Assembly: GCF_018139145.2 (NCBI RefSeq)
Contig: NC_059473.1
Span: 3,605,503-3,669,502, forward strand
Direction: 5' to 3'
DNA: 64,000 nucleotides
Source: Gymnogyps californianus
Taxonomy: Eukaryota; Chordata; Aves; Accipitriformes; Cathartidae
The notes under the pieces: model-generated
What the model saw: the letters and a program-made list of their open reading frames with translations, nothing else
The model's database searches: none
What the model was told of the DNA's origin: nothing
Position numbers and translations under genes: made by a program
Shown: one piece after another, positions 36,985 through 47,329 of the stretch
Layout of the letters: each line of letters starts with the position of its first letter
Numbering within the stretch: position 1 is the stretch's first letter

Positions 36985-37165
36985 CTGTGTCTTAAACAAT
37001 TATTGAAATCTATATGCTCACTTTCCCTGTCTGTAAAAATGGGCTGACTCCTCTCACTAGTGTATTTGGAAAACAAATTAATAATGTCAGGCACTCAAGA
37101 GGAAAAGTTTTTCAATGTATATTTGCTCTGCAAAACTGCTCAATATTGTTATTATTTATTATTGT
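36985..37165 (+). mobile_element. MIR / CORE-SINE remnant, forward
   Basis: CTTCTCTGTGTCTTAAAC is followed by CTCACTTTCCCTGTCTGTAAAAATGGG, which is the MIR core order (CTCTGTGCCTCAGTTTCC, TCATCTGTAAAATGGG), with a small insertion between the two parts. A TATTGTTATTATTTATTATT tail ends it near 37165, similar to the AT-rich 3' end of CORE-SINEs. It is strongly diverged and inactive. Confidence 0.5.
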
Positions 37166-40100
37166 ATGGACTCATCACTCTCAGTTCTTTTCTGCCAGAA
37201 GCTGCTTTGAAAGATGGATAAGTTGCACAAAAATTATTTTCCTTCAGTTTTCTTTGTGAGAAGGTTTTAAACGTGGCATGGGGAGGGGTGTTTTTGTGAG
37301 GGAGGGCAAAGGAAGACAAGCTGCTGTGATGAAATGGGTTTGAAAAGATGGAACCAGGGAAAAATAACTTCTAACCTAAAATTCAGACTGTTGTATTACC
37401 AAATTTTTACTCAGATAAAAGGCACAAATACATAAGAATATAAACAATCCTATTACTACCTGCAGATATATTTATAACACTTTGGTTTTCTCTCTGTGCT
37501 GTCTCTCCCTCCACACTGATACAGCAGACGTAAAAGGCAGGGATAGATGTGAATAGCCCTAATTACTGTTTGTGAATTCTGTGTTTGATGTAGCTGATAG
37601 ATACCAACGTTGTTCCTGTCTCACTCTCTACTTCCAGTGACTTTCCATCTGGTGCAACTCGTGCTGTATGCTCCCTCAGGTTTATGTGAGAGCTCCTGTG
37701 AAAGCAGAGTCATTGATTTTTGTAGGTTTAGTGCCAGAGCAATTTTAGATGGCACAAGGCTGATTTCCTTGACTTTCGCTTTCCTGCTCTTGATACTTCT
37801 GTGTCTAACTCAACACCTTTCCCAACACTATCCTCCTCCTCATAATAACAAAGTACTCAGCACCTCCTCCTCCTCACTAGCGCTGTCAGCAGGAGCAGTG
37901 GAAGGGTGCTACAGGCGACTGTGTTTGTTTTGACAGTGCCAACTTTCAAAAGAATCTGCTGAGTTAGTGGGAGGTCTCTATGTGTTTGTGTTTCTAAACA
38001 TAACTGTTTAATCCCGTTTTGGGGATATTTCACCACTGCACATCTCTTGTGCAATGGGAGTGGTAAAGTTACAGCCTGGACTTCAGATCCCTCCTGCCTT
38101 ACGATAGCCGTCGTGGTGAAGAATTTGATCTGGTGCAGCTCTCATCTCGTAGACAGCTAATGACGTGGAGGGACTTTTCCAGGTCTTCCAATTAGTCTGT
38201 GATAATGGAATAAGTAGTGGGGAGATTATTTTCCTGTGCTATTGTAAAAAGTCTGCTGAAGGCTCCATTTTGATTTTACGTATGCGACCATTTATCACAG
38301 TAAAATGTCTAAGTTAATATGCATGACCAAATCAGTGAGATCAGGATTAGACCCTGAAGCAGGGCCACTTGGGCTGCCAGCAGTGGTGTTCACAAACACA
38401 CTGAAAGGCCAAAGTGATTTTTGCCTGAGTTAAAGGATATCGTTATAGACAGATTCTCACATTTTGTCTTTCAAGTGTCAGTGACAGAAGGTGCCATGAT
38501 TTATGACGTGGCACTGGAATCTTTGATTAATTGTCTTACACTGTTGATGTGCAGAAGATGATGTGCAAAGTGTTTTTTCCCAAGCATTTTATAAAACATA
38601 GTAGGCAGGGAATGGACTGTCAGAGACTGAAGTTCAGACGTTGGGACTGCCTGCTCACAGAAAGCACGTTAAATCATTGCATTAGTCTTCCAGCCTCTCT
38701 CTTATCCCACTAACGGGGCTTATCCCTCTTCTCTGACCACACAGGGAGATCAGAGTCCTAACTCTGTTCCTCTGAATGGTGTCAGAGTTACATGCATAGA
38801 GCAAATGCCTTCAGCAAAATCTCTGTGGCGACGGAGACCATTTACATATAGCGAGCGAGGCTATTTAGGTAGGTGCCAACCTGAAAGCTCCTTATTTCTG
38901 AGCTCTTTGAGGACTTGGACCTTGCGAGATAGCAAATGTAAGTGGATAAATGGCTTTTGCATGTGTAAGTCCAGTGGCCCCTTCATCCAGGTGATAGAAG
39001 CAGTCAGGAAAAATGGAGACTCTGCCCAAATTCTTTTGAAATAAAATCCTGCGTTTTAATTGGTGAATTTCCTGCATTTATCTGCATGCTATTGTTTCTT
39101 TTTATTTTGCAGTATGCTCAATTCATGAGACGCTTCAGTTTCGTTTCCAAAATGTGGGATAGGCAGTGAACTTAGCTTTAGAGCTACAAGTCTTTTTCTT
39201 CCCCACCTAAAAAAAATCCCACCTGCTCTCTCTTTATATATTACCACCCTGCCTACGGCTGAGATAGGGATGTAGGGAGACAGAAAGTGTATCTGTGAGT
39301 GTGTTGCTCATGCTTATATTCCAAATGAACATGACATTATCTTTGAACTTAAAACCACTTCTTTGAATAACTACATTTTTTACATGGCACAACAGTGGGC
39401 CACAGTTTATAACAAAAATACATCTGCAGAGGGAACTTAAGTTTAGCCTGTGGGGACTGAATCTGCCTGTTTATCAGTTTGTGCATACAGGGATGAACCC
39501 TGCAGTGGTCCTTCCCAAAAATAAAACTAAGGCATTTGCTGCTCAGGGAATTGTGGGCAGCTCTGCGTGCGAGGGGACTAGGGAGGGGGAGGACTTCCAA
39601 AGGGAAAGGCTGCAGCTCAAAACTCGCTATTACTGGGGCACAGCTCTGCACCCGGGCAGTGCAAAGGGTGTGTGATGTGAGGGGTTCGCTGGTTCTTCCT
39701 TCTTGAAGTATGATGGCAATTGAGTCTGTTCTAGTTTCGAGCTGGGACTATTCTCCCTCCTGACATCCCCACTCTTGTGCGTTTGACAGTTTGTGGTCTG
39801 ATCATCTGTATGAACTCCTTGGAGACAACCATACATGTTGAGCCAGAGGACATATATCTTTTGCTCTCTCCTTTTGTGCACTGAAAGGATATTATTTTGA
39901 AAGTCACACTATACAACAGCCATTTCAGAGGGTGACTCTCAGCTCCTCTGCAAACAGAAGACAGCTTTGCGTGCAATTTAATATAAAACAAGGTTATATC
40001 TTCCATTAAATTATTTAATCCCATTTTTTGAGAGAAAAGTCTTTTTTGTGAGTTTAGAAACAAGGAGGCAAAAATTCTGAGGTTTTGTTTTTTCAGTCTT

Positions 40101-40540
40101 GAATTTCTTCAGTCTCCTTGTATTGCTCATTTAACTGCTCTGTGTTTATGCTTCTCTTCTGTGGAAAGGGGACAGTGCTTACTTGTCTCTATAAGGTTTT
40201 GGGTATGTGGTGTAGTCTTAATTTATAAAATATGTTGTGCACTGCCAGTTGTAAGAATGAAGTGTAAGCCCCAAATATCTCTGTATTATTGATTTTGGCA
40301 TTAGCAAGACATCTAATTTTTACAGCTGAAGATGACTTCTCCTTTTTAATATTAGTCCTTCCCATTTCACAAGGTGAGCTGTGTTATGCTCTCCGAGGGA
40401 GACGGCCTGGAATTCACAAACCAGAGTTGAATGGCAAAAAAAGGGACAGAGAAATTAGGAAGAATGGTCAAATAAGCCAGGCATATGCACTGCATTTTTC
40501 CTTAACATTTCAGTCATGAGTCACACTGTGGTCCTCCTTT
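37166..40540. other. Unique non-coding DNA
   Basis: No gene recognised. The longest frames (107 codons at 37610-37933, 110 codons at 39731-40063 minus) have no known domain. The region near 39540-39670 is slightly CpG-enriched, but not an island. Confidence 0.5.
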
Positions 40541-40630
40541 CCAGATGAGCTGACCGAGGCAGAAAGAAGAAAAGTAACTCCGATCACATAATAAGCTAGA
40601 ACTTGAACAGGAATCCAATTAGCTCTTTTG
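40541..40630 (-). mobile_element. MIR remnant, reverse orientation
   Basis: CCAGATGAGCTGACCGAGGC, then AAAAGTAACTCCGATCACAT, then AAGCTAGAACTTGAACAGGA. These follow the reverse MIR core (GATGAGGAAACTGAGGC, AAGTAACTTGCCCAAGGTCACA, AGCTAG, GGATTCGAACC) in order. This is the clearest MIR in the window. Confidence 0.7.
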
Positions 40631-42014
40631 TTTTAACGTTAAACTACGTTGCCTTGACCTCAGCCCACAGGTAGTGTTAACGTCCATGGCTATTGTCAGG
40701 CAGTCGTATGAATGTGTTACAAAATTAAATAATGTGGCATTGTGCTGTATGACTAGCACTTACACACTAAATTATCACAGCTCTCTCTGACCTTGGCAGC
40801 ATCATAGGGTTCATATTTTCAGAAAGATGAATTGTTCTCAGAACAATTTCTTCAATGTTTTAAACACACACACTTTTCTTTAACCTTATGGACACACAGT
40901 TTTTACCTCCTTGTACTGTTATGATTTTAAAAACCACCAGTCTCAATACAATGCCAACTGAAGTCAATAAAAGGGCTCTTACTGACTTCTGTGCTCTGAT
41001 ACTTTATACTCAAATGAAACTATAGGATTTGGGCCTAAAATGGGAGAAAAAGATGAAGCGTACAGCTTTATGGACTTGAAAAGAAAATCTTCTAGCCATG
41101 TTTTCAAATCCTTGGCCACTCTTTTCTAGGGTCTAAGAGCAGCAGGGCAGGACACTGATTCTCTTTCAAGGCTCAGCATCCACTGGCTAACTTGTAGTAT
41201 TTGTGTAATCTTCTCAAGATATGCTTGTAGTTCGTAGTTATAGTTCAGAGCAGGAACAAAGGATCAGTTTGCATATTTTTTAACGTGAATATTAAGGCCG
41301 TATTCAGGGAGTTATAAAGAGCAAAGCACAGGCTCCTTGTCTACACCGCCTGCTACTGATGGCCGCTGATGGTTTTGCTCCCCGAGCAATACAGTAAGCC
41401 AAACAGCACTGGGCAATTTGAACCAGCCATTGCTCTCTTTAATTTAGACAGCAGGGTAGAAGATGACCTCTGCTTTTCAGACCGTGTGTTGGGTTCCTGT
41501 ACAACGCTCAGAGTGTTTCTCCTTGCGAGAGGTTTGTTAGAGGCAGCAGGTACTGAGGCCATACAGGCATCAGCAGTGTCAGCATTTGCAGAGTAAAACT
41601 TCTTATGAGGTATCGCCATGACTCAAGCAGTCTCCATGGACTCTACTGCAGCTAAGGGCTCTGGTTTACATTGCATGTTTGTGGCAGGTATGGCTTAGCT
41701 CTGTTGTATAATGTACAAAATAGTAACTTTAGTCTGTTCTGATGACTTACATTGTCCACATTCAAAATTGCCTTGTACTAGACCTCTACTGTGTTGGCAA
41801 GCCATATTCTGAGAGAAAATCATGTGCAGACCAGCTGCACCTTTGGTCTCTGGGTTCCTGTAGGTTCCCACTTATCTGAGGGACTGGTCATGGAATAGGG
41901 AGTTTTTCAATGCTGTGTCCCCTGTTCATGAATAACCCAGCTGAAATGTCCATGCATAGGGCACATAGGTGCTAAGAAATCAAAAGTATTGTAGTATTTT
42001 TAATCAGGATTGCA
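40631..42014. other. Mostly unique DNA; one possible old palindromic repeat piece
   Basis: No gene was recognised. Frames of 75-88 codons at 41353-41619 overlap on opposite strands and match nothing. The piece at 40935-41035 is annotated separately. Confidence 0.45.
40935..41035. repeat. Possible archosaur-type palindromic repeat fragment
   Basis: AATGCCAACTGAAGTCAATA, then GGGCTCTTACTGACTTCTGT, then GATTTGGGCC. These resemble the inverted GAAGTCAATGGG / CATTGACTTC pairs and the GGGCC-type end box of an old reptile repeat. Divergence is high. Confidence 0.35.
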
Positions 42015-42103
42015 ATAAAAGCACCATGCTATGCACAGTTCTGGTCTCTGCATCTCGAGAAGGATATAGTGCAGTTGGAAATGGTCCAGAGAACGGGTAA
42101 ATA

Positions 42104-42316
42104 ATGCAGTTAAAGGGATGGAGCACTTGCATTTATGAGGAGAAACTAGAGAAGCTGGGACTTATCTGTTTGGAGAAGGCTGAGAAGGGGAAAGGGCTGA
42201 ATTTTACAAAGTTAGTGGATGATGAGGTGAAAGCAGAAGGACAATCCATCAAATCCTGCAGTACGAGAGCTAGGAGGCACTCTATATTTGGTAAGAGATT
42301 GTCTGAAAATAGATAA
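42104..42316 (+). pseudogene. Decayed CR1-like reverse-transcriptase C-terminal fragment
   Basis: The frame carries EEKLEKLGLICLEKAEKG, a recognisable form of the YEERLxxLGLFSLEKRR motif at the end of CR1 reverse transcriptases, inside the ancient element at 42015-43015. The frame is broken by stops on both sides and the polymerase catalytic part is absent. The apparent ATG start is accidental. Confidence 0.5.
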
Positions 42317-42764
42317 AAGGAGGGAACTTATTTACAAAGCTGTTAGTGAACTGGGATACAATGGCAGTTGTGGGAGCACACAGTATCAACAAAAGGGGAT
42401 TAGGCAAATTCACAGACAATTGATACATAACCTGATACTGAGGGGTATAGGCACAGATACCATATCCTGTAATATCCCTGATCCAATAACCACAGGTGCT
42501 GTGGGGATGTGAGAGGTGTGGATGGCAGGCAGTGGGTAGGCTTGTATGCTCTCCCCTCATTCTAACAAGGTTGCTTCTTAAACCAGGTAGTTTGCGGTTT
42601 GGGGGCTTTTTTGTTCATTTGTTTTTTGCAGACTGCTTATTTAAATTATGGAACTTACTGCCACAAGATGTAATTGACTCTAAGGGATGAAGAGGTTTAA
42701 AAATTACATGACATCAAAGATTCAACATGAAGGTAGATACTGATAATGGTCTATACGCATATAT

Positions 42765-42822
42765 ATATTTATTTGTTTAAATATAATATTTATAAATATT
42801 TATAAATATTTATAAATAAAAC
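42765..42822. repeat. AT-rich tandem repeat, 10-bp unit
   Basis: After a short TA run, a TATTTATAAA-type 10-mer repeats about three to four times with little change (42784-42821). It lies inside the ancient CR1-like element and has probably expanded from its AT-rich 3' part. Confidence 0.8.
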
Positions 42823-43015
42823 TGTCACGGTGGGTGCATGTGCAAACAGTAAGATATGTGTGTGTTAAGAACCTGAGGTTGCTGCAGGAAGTTACGCTGT
42901 TATTGTTCATTACAGTGCTTCCTACGCATTGCTTTCAAGCATCTCCTGTTGGCCACTGTCAAAACCAGAATGGATGATTGGTCTGACCTAGTGCAGTAAT
43001 CCCTAGGTTTATATC

Positions 43016-43908
43016 TTTGTTAATTAAAAACTGCTTTTGACTGGCCGTCTTGTGAATAGAGAGATAAAAAAAGAAGAATCAAATCATTTAAACAAGTTAT
43101 TAATTTAACATTAAAAACAAAGGAAAGGAGTGGAAAATACATACTTGTAGCCTTTTCTTGGAGATACTTTTCCAGTGCAGTGTAACATAAACAGATTAAC
43201 TGCAGTGTTTATTCAGTGTGAAAAAGCAGTTCCAAGAGCCCCAGGTGCTTGCCAAGTCCATAATTGTACCTCCTTAAATACTTTCATTACTTGGAAGTAC
43301 AATAAGAGAAGCAGAGACACATGCTTTCTATTTTCTTGTCAACAAAACACCTCCAAGAAATTAAACCCTATTTTCTCTAGAAATTTTCAGCAACATTTTT
43401 TTTCCCCCTATCTTGAAGAGGAGGGGAAGAATGCCTGAGATGATGGCAGAACACCCTCTTGGAGGGATTTCTAGGTGCAGAAAGAGGGACTGAACTGAAA
43501 CAGTGACAGTCACTTTTATTGAAGTTTCATTAAATTGTGGAGACCGTTAAAGGCTGCAGATTTAAACACAGGCCTAGATTCTGTGTCCTACCAACATAAT
43601 AGCAAATAAAAGAGATGTTGTTTTCTGTAGAGTTTGACTGTACTACCATCCTCACAGCAGAGCTAGACTGAACCAGGGAGTGTCCAGAGATCATTTACTC
43701 CCTCACTACACCAAAGCCATCAGTCCTCAGGTACACAGCAAAGACAGCTCAGAGAATGGCTCCTGTGCTAATGTCCACATAATGCTTTAGCTGTCACTGC
43801 GGCTTTGTCTCCACTGTTCCGTCTCTCTCTGCCCACTGACTGACCCATGTTGGCCATGGTCAAATAACTTCTCTCTTTTGTCCTCTCCCCTGTCTCCTAT
43901 GCCAGAGA
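43016..43908. other. Unique non-coding DNA between two CR1 elements
   Basis: No gene or repeat recognised. The 87-codon frame at 43175-43438 is unrecognised. Confidence 0.5.
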
Positions 43909-44220
43909 GAATCATAGAATCGTAAAACAGCCCAGGTTGGAAGGGACTTTGAAAGATCATCTGGTCGAACCTTTCGTGGGAAAGGGAGCCTAGCTGAGAT
44001 TATCTAGCACCCTGTCCTATTGCATCTGGAAAACCTCCAGTGATGGGGACTCTACCATGTCCTGGGGAGGTTCTTCCAGTGAATGATTGTTCTCACTGTA
44101 AAAATTTTTTCTTATATTGAGAGGAAACTTCTCCCAGTGCAACTTGTACACATTGCCCCATGTCTTCTCCATCTGGCTCCTTGTGAAGAGAGAACCTCCG
44201 TCCTCCCTGTAGCTGCCCCT

Positions 44221-44430
44221 TCAGTACTGGAATACTGTGATGAGGTCCCCCCAAGTCTCCTCCAGGGAGAAGAGACCTAACTCCTTCAATCTTTCCTCAT
44301 AGGGCAGGTTCTCCAGCCCTTTGATCATCTTTGTGGCTCTCCTTTGGACCCTCTCTAGTCTGTCCACGTCTTGTTTGAATTGTGGGGACCAGAACTGGAC
44401 ACAGTACTCCAGGTGTGGCCTGACAACCAC
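44221..44430 (-). pseudogene. CR1 reverse-transcriptase C-terminal fragment
   Basis: The frame encodes RPHLEYCVQFWSPQ, then LERVQRRATKMIKGLENLPY, then EERLKELGLFSLE, the well-known terminal motifs of CR1 ORF2 after the polymerase core. A short deletion follows SLE, where the usual KRRLRGDLI has become ETWGDLI. The frame ends at a TGA just after VFQY, consistent with loss of one T from a TAC-TTG-AAG-GGG-like sequence. The YADD catalytic motif and endonuclease are not present. Confidence 0.85.
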
Positions 44431-44464
44431 TGAGTGGAGGGCGACAATCCCGTCTCTCTCTCCG

Positions 44465-44662
44465 TTAGCAATGCCCCTGCAGATGCAGCCCAGGATCCGA
44501 TTTGCCTCTGTCGCTGCAGCGGCACGCTGCTGTGTTTAGCCTGTTGTGCACCGGGACCCCTGGGGCTCTCTCAGCGAGGCCACACAGTCCCAGCCTGTAC
44601 TGGGCCCTTTGGTTATGTTGTCCCGGGTGCTGGACCTTGCACTTGTCTTTGTTAAACTTCAT
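44465..44662 (-). pseudogene. CR1 reverse-transcriptase fragment, frameshifted from the next
   Basis: The frame begins MKFNKDKCKVQHPGQHNQRA, then QYRLGL. This matches the M(K/R)FNK-KC-VLH-G-NN-QYRLG block that precedes the RPHLEYC block in CR1 ORF2. It is out of frame with 44221-44430, so at least one indel lies between them, and the intervening LGVLVDxxL region is shortened and scrambled. It is the 5'-most CR1 sequence retained. Confidence 0.75.
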
Positions 44663-44700
44663 ACGCTTCTGGCCAGCCCACTCTTACAGCCTGCCCAGAT

Positions 44701-44725
44701 AAAAAATAAGGGGGGGGGGGGGGGG
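44701..44725. repeat. A-rich / poly-G junction (16 G)
   Basis: AAAAAATAA is followed by 16 consecutive G (44710-44725). It forms the exact boundary between CR1 homology on the left and the CpG-dense block on the right, and a C11 run follows at 44755-44765. This could be a true non-templated junction or a place where assembly joined sequences through a homopolymer. Confidence 0.9.
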
Positions 44726-45290
44726 CGCCGGGGGCCCTTGTGGGCGCTGCTGCGCCCCCCCCCCCGGCCTTCCCACTGCCGCCCGCGGGCCCCGGGGCCG
44801 GCCCGGCGTCGGGGGGAGCCGGCGGGGCCGGGGGGCCCTCGGCGGGGGGGCCCACCGCGCCGAGGAGCCCAGCTGACAACGGCCTCCTTCGGGGGCTCTC
44901 CAGGGCCGCTGGCGGCGGAACAGCCCCGAGGCGGCAGCCACGTCTTCCCGGCACACCGCAGCCACCGGCTCCGCCTCCTCCCTGCCCCCGCCCCCGGCCG
45001 CGGTGCCAAGAGGGGGCTAAGCCCCCGGGGAGGCCGCGTAGGTCTGCTGCGGCTGGCCCAGGGCGCCCGGGAGGCCGTGAGGCCCTCCGGGATGGTGCCC
45101 AGCACTATCACTGCCCTGCCATCCTCTTCCTCCCGGCGCCTTTGCCCCCAGCCCAGCCCGGGAAGCCGCCACTCCGCTCGGGCTGCAGGGCGTTCACGAG
45201 GACCTGCCCGGGCCGTGGCCTGCCGGGTCCGCCTGCCGCAGGGGATGGGGCTTCTCCTCCTCCATGGGGATGGCCCACTGCGCTCTGGCC
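44706..45290. promoter_or_regulatory. Isolated CpG island
   Basis: I count about 60 CpG dinucleotides in some 580 bp (roughly one per ten bases), with very high GC and several GC-box-like words (CCCGCCCCC near 44988, CCGCCC near 44780). Flanks on both sides drop to AT-rich, CpG-poor DNA within a few tens of bases. In vertebrates such islands usually mark promoters and are protected from methylation. No TATA box or recognisable first exon adjoins it. Open frames of 184, 252, 260 and other lengths on both strands are explained by the lack of stop codons in GC-rich sequence. Alternatives are an orphan enhancer-like island, GC-rich 5' sequence carried with the CR1, or a misassembled piece. Confidence 0.75.
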
Positions 45291-46899
45291 ATAAGTTACA
45301 AAATTTCAGCCAGTTGTTACAGTATTGAACCAAGAAACCTGTGCTTGTCAGGAGCATGATATCTTCTGGAGACATGTAGATTTTATCCTGAAGAGATCTG
45401 TGATAGTTTGCTCGCATGGCTGATGACCTTACAGCATTTTAAAATACGGATTCTCTGGGCAATCCAGCTGCTTATCCTATAAGTGATATACCTCTTCTTT
45501 TTTGGCTTTGCCTTCTGCTTCATTAGTTGAGAAAAAAGGCAAGAACCTTTCCAAAGGCCGGGACGAGTGCCTTTCTTCAGCTGTGTCCTAATGTCCTGGT
45601 GTGGAGCTGTTGTTCTGCCCTCCCCCTCAGCTAAGGAAAGAAATACTAACTTGCAGTGCAATACTAACTTGGAGTGCAGTTGAAGTGTTCCTTCTAAATG
45701 CATAATGGTAGAATTGGACATCATTAAATGCCCACAGGTCATCTGCGGATAAGCCTTGGTGTAATCTGATCCTCAGCCCTATCCAGGCCTTATTGTTCAA
45801 AGAGTATGGGCAGAAGTTTTGCTATGAGGGTTTTATGTTTTAAGGAATGCCTTAGTCAAACAAAACTGTGTGTTTCTGAGCTTTTCCCTCCCGAATGCCA
45901 ACCATATGTAGTCTAACCCAGCTCTTTGGGGAAAGGCGTTTGGTGGGTGAGATTTCTTCTTCATTCCAGTAAAAAAAAAAAAAAAGTAAAGTTCTGCTTC
46001 AGAAATTGCATCTGAACACAAGTGTAACGAGAATTGCTCATCTCACAGTGAGAACAAGCCTGTACAGCTGCACAAAATTTGGTCTTGAGAAAAGCAGTCT
46101 GAATATTTTCTTTATTCCTCTCATATCCCTTTATGTCTCAAGCCTTGATTATATATCTAAAAAGAATTTCCCTCATCTGTTTTAAGAGAGGTTGTGATGT
46201 GCCATGTTGTCTCTCTCCAACTAGTTTCATGTTGCACTAACCTGTGATAATGAAAAGCGATACTTTCTCAGTGCTCAGTGGTAGGTGAAAGAATGATATC
46301 TATCCGATGATCCTAGTAAGAATTCAATTGTATTATTATACGATGCTTGGGGAGATACCGAACAATACGCACCTGAAATCTTAAAATTCCTCCTTTCTCA
46401 CTGGAGGGAGGAGGTCTTTCTCTCGGAGGAACTTAGTTCAGAAGTAGCCCGCGCAGGATAGCCGAGACAGCGAGGTTCTTGGAGCATCTTTGTAAGGAGG
46501 CATCTCCTTTCCCTGGTACCCACGGAGCCTGGCACATTGTGACATGCTCCAGTCACAGACCTGGGAGTACAAAGTATGAGAAGACAATTGCCGATTTTAT
46601 TTCACTGAATCCAACAGCCCTTTTTAACAGGAGAAGAATGTCTGCATTTCCACATCAGTTTAATAGTTTGCCTGTAGATCACATCCCTTCCTATCACAAA
46701 GAAATAATTTTATCCTGCTGTGTAATTAATACACATGTACAGTGTGGCAAACATTTTCCTGTAGACTGCTTATTTTGCCTGTAAATTACAGGAAATCCTA
46801 TACAATACACCTGGGAGCCCTGCAGCTTGAAATTAGAATACAAACTGTCCCCACCTCCTCTTGCTTGGTGAGCTTACAAGTCAAATTTCAAAACTCTTT
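45291..46899. other. Unique DNA to the right of the CpG island
   Basis: A minus-strand frame of 119 codons (45383-45742) runs towards the island and overlaps by 35 bases the 252-codon frame starting at 45417. The sequence is Lys/Arg-rich in the middle (KQKAKPKKKRY) and unrecognised. A T/A run lies at 45970-45985. No transposable element was recognised. Confidence 0.45.
45642..45677. repeat. 18-bp tandem duplication
   Basis: AATACTAACTTGCAGTGC at 45642-45659 is followed at once by AATACTAACTTGGAGTGC at 45660-45677 (17 of 18 identical). This is a recent small duplication. Confidence 0.9.
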
Positions 46900-47200
46900 T
46901 TTGTTTGGATGTGTAATAAATTGTGATAGTGACGAACTCACTCACTTCTACGCAGCTTAAAATTAATACAAGTTTTAATTCCGAAATGAAACCAGTTTAT
47001 GGCTCACAGAATTACTACAAAGGGATGAAACTGCATGGAGGTTTCCAGTTGTGGAGTTTGTTCTGACACACATGCAACATACAAATTTGTAACAAAATCC
47101 CTACAGTTTAAGGTATATTGGCAGTAAAATCAATGGCCAAGCCTTAGTTGTGTGTGATGTCACATCTATATGAGCCCAGAGATAGTATTAAAATAGCAAC
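46900..47200. promoter_or_regulatory. Candidate conserved non-coding element
   Basis: The stretch has no repeats and contains TAAAATTAATACAAGTTTTAATTCCG near 46958 (an AT-rich near-palindrome), ACAAAG (TCF/LEF-like) near 47017 and further TAAT-type words. This is a weak, texture-based inference. Confidence 0.2.
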
Positions 47201-47329
47201 AGCTGTTACTTGTTGTAGACACATAGACTTTTTAAAGGGAGGCTCCATGTTTTCCCTTCCTCACTGGTACTCTGTGAATCAGTGACAAAAGAGGTTTTCC
47301 ACCAGGAAAACGGTAGTGCTGACTGCCAG

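Larger units (their letters stand above)
42015..43015 (+). mobile_element. Ancient CR1-like LINE, 3' part, rearranged
   Basis: The left end reads like the C-terminal part of a CR1 reverse transcriptase followed by 3' sequence: CACAGTTCTGGTCTCTGCAT, AAGGATATAGTGCAGTTGGA, TGGTCCAGAGAACGGG, GAGAAACTAGAGAAGCTGGG. This corresponds to protein motifs of the type QFWS...LE.VQR and YEERL..LG. Near 42648-42680 an NLLPQDVIDS peptide matches the CR1 W-N-LP-(D/E)-V motif. The right end (GTTGGCCACTGTCAAAACCA, GATTGGTCTGACCTAGTGCA) matches the 3' UTR end of older CR1 families (GGCCACTGTCGG...TGGTCTGACCCAGT). Many stops and frameshifts make it non-functional. A GGATTAGGCAAATTCAC piece appears at about 42399, upstream of the NLLPQDV motif, whereas normally it follows it. 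Two fragments or an internal rearrangement are therefore likely. Confidence 0.7.
43909..44700 (-). mobile_element. CR1 LINE, 5'-truncated, minus strand
   Basis: The 3' end faces left: AATCATAGAATCGTAAAACA, CAGGTTGGAAGGGACTTTGA, AGATCATCTGGTC is the reverse complement of the avian CR1 terminal sequence. Moving right, the 3' UTR is followed by reverse-transcriptase C-terminal coding sequence and ends at about 44700 with CTTCATACGCTTCTGGCCAG and AGCCTGCCCAGAT. CR1 elements are non-LTR retrotransposons that normally lose their 5' ends. About 0.8 kb of a roughly 4.5-kb element remains. Moderate divergence (frameshifts, small deletions) makes it immobile but younger than the other CR1 in the window. 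I hesitate to name a subfamily. Confidence 0.92.

Noticed and set aside
44546..45328. 260-codon plus-strand frame across the CR1 and the CpG island, and several other frames of 93-252 codons in the same place
   Set aside because: The sequence is so GC-rich that stop codons are rare in every frame. The plus frame begins inside antisense CR1 sequence and is Pro/Gly/Arg-rich low-complexity without a domain.
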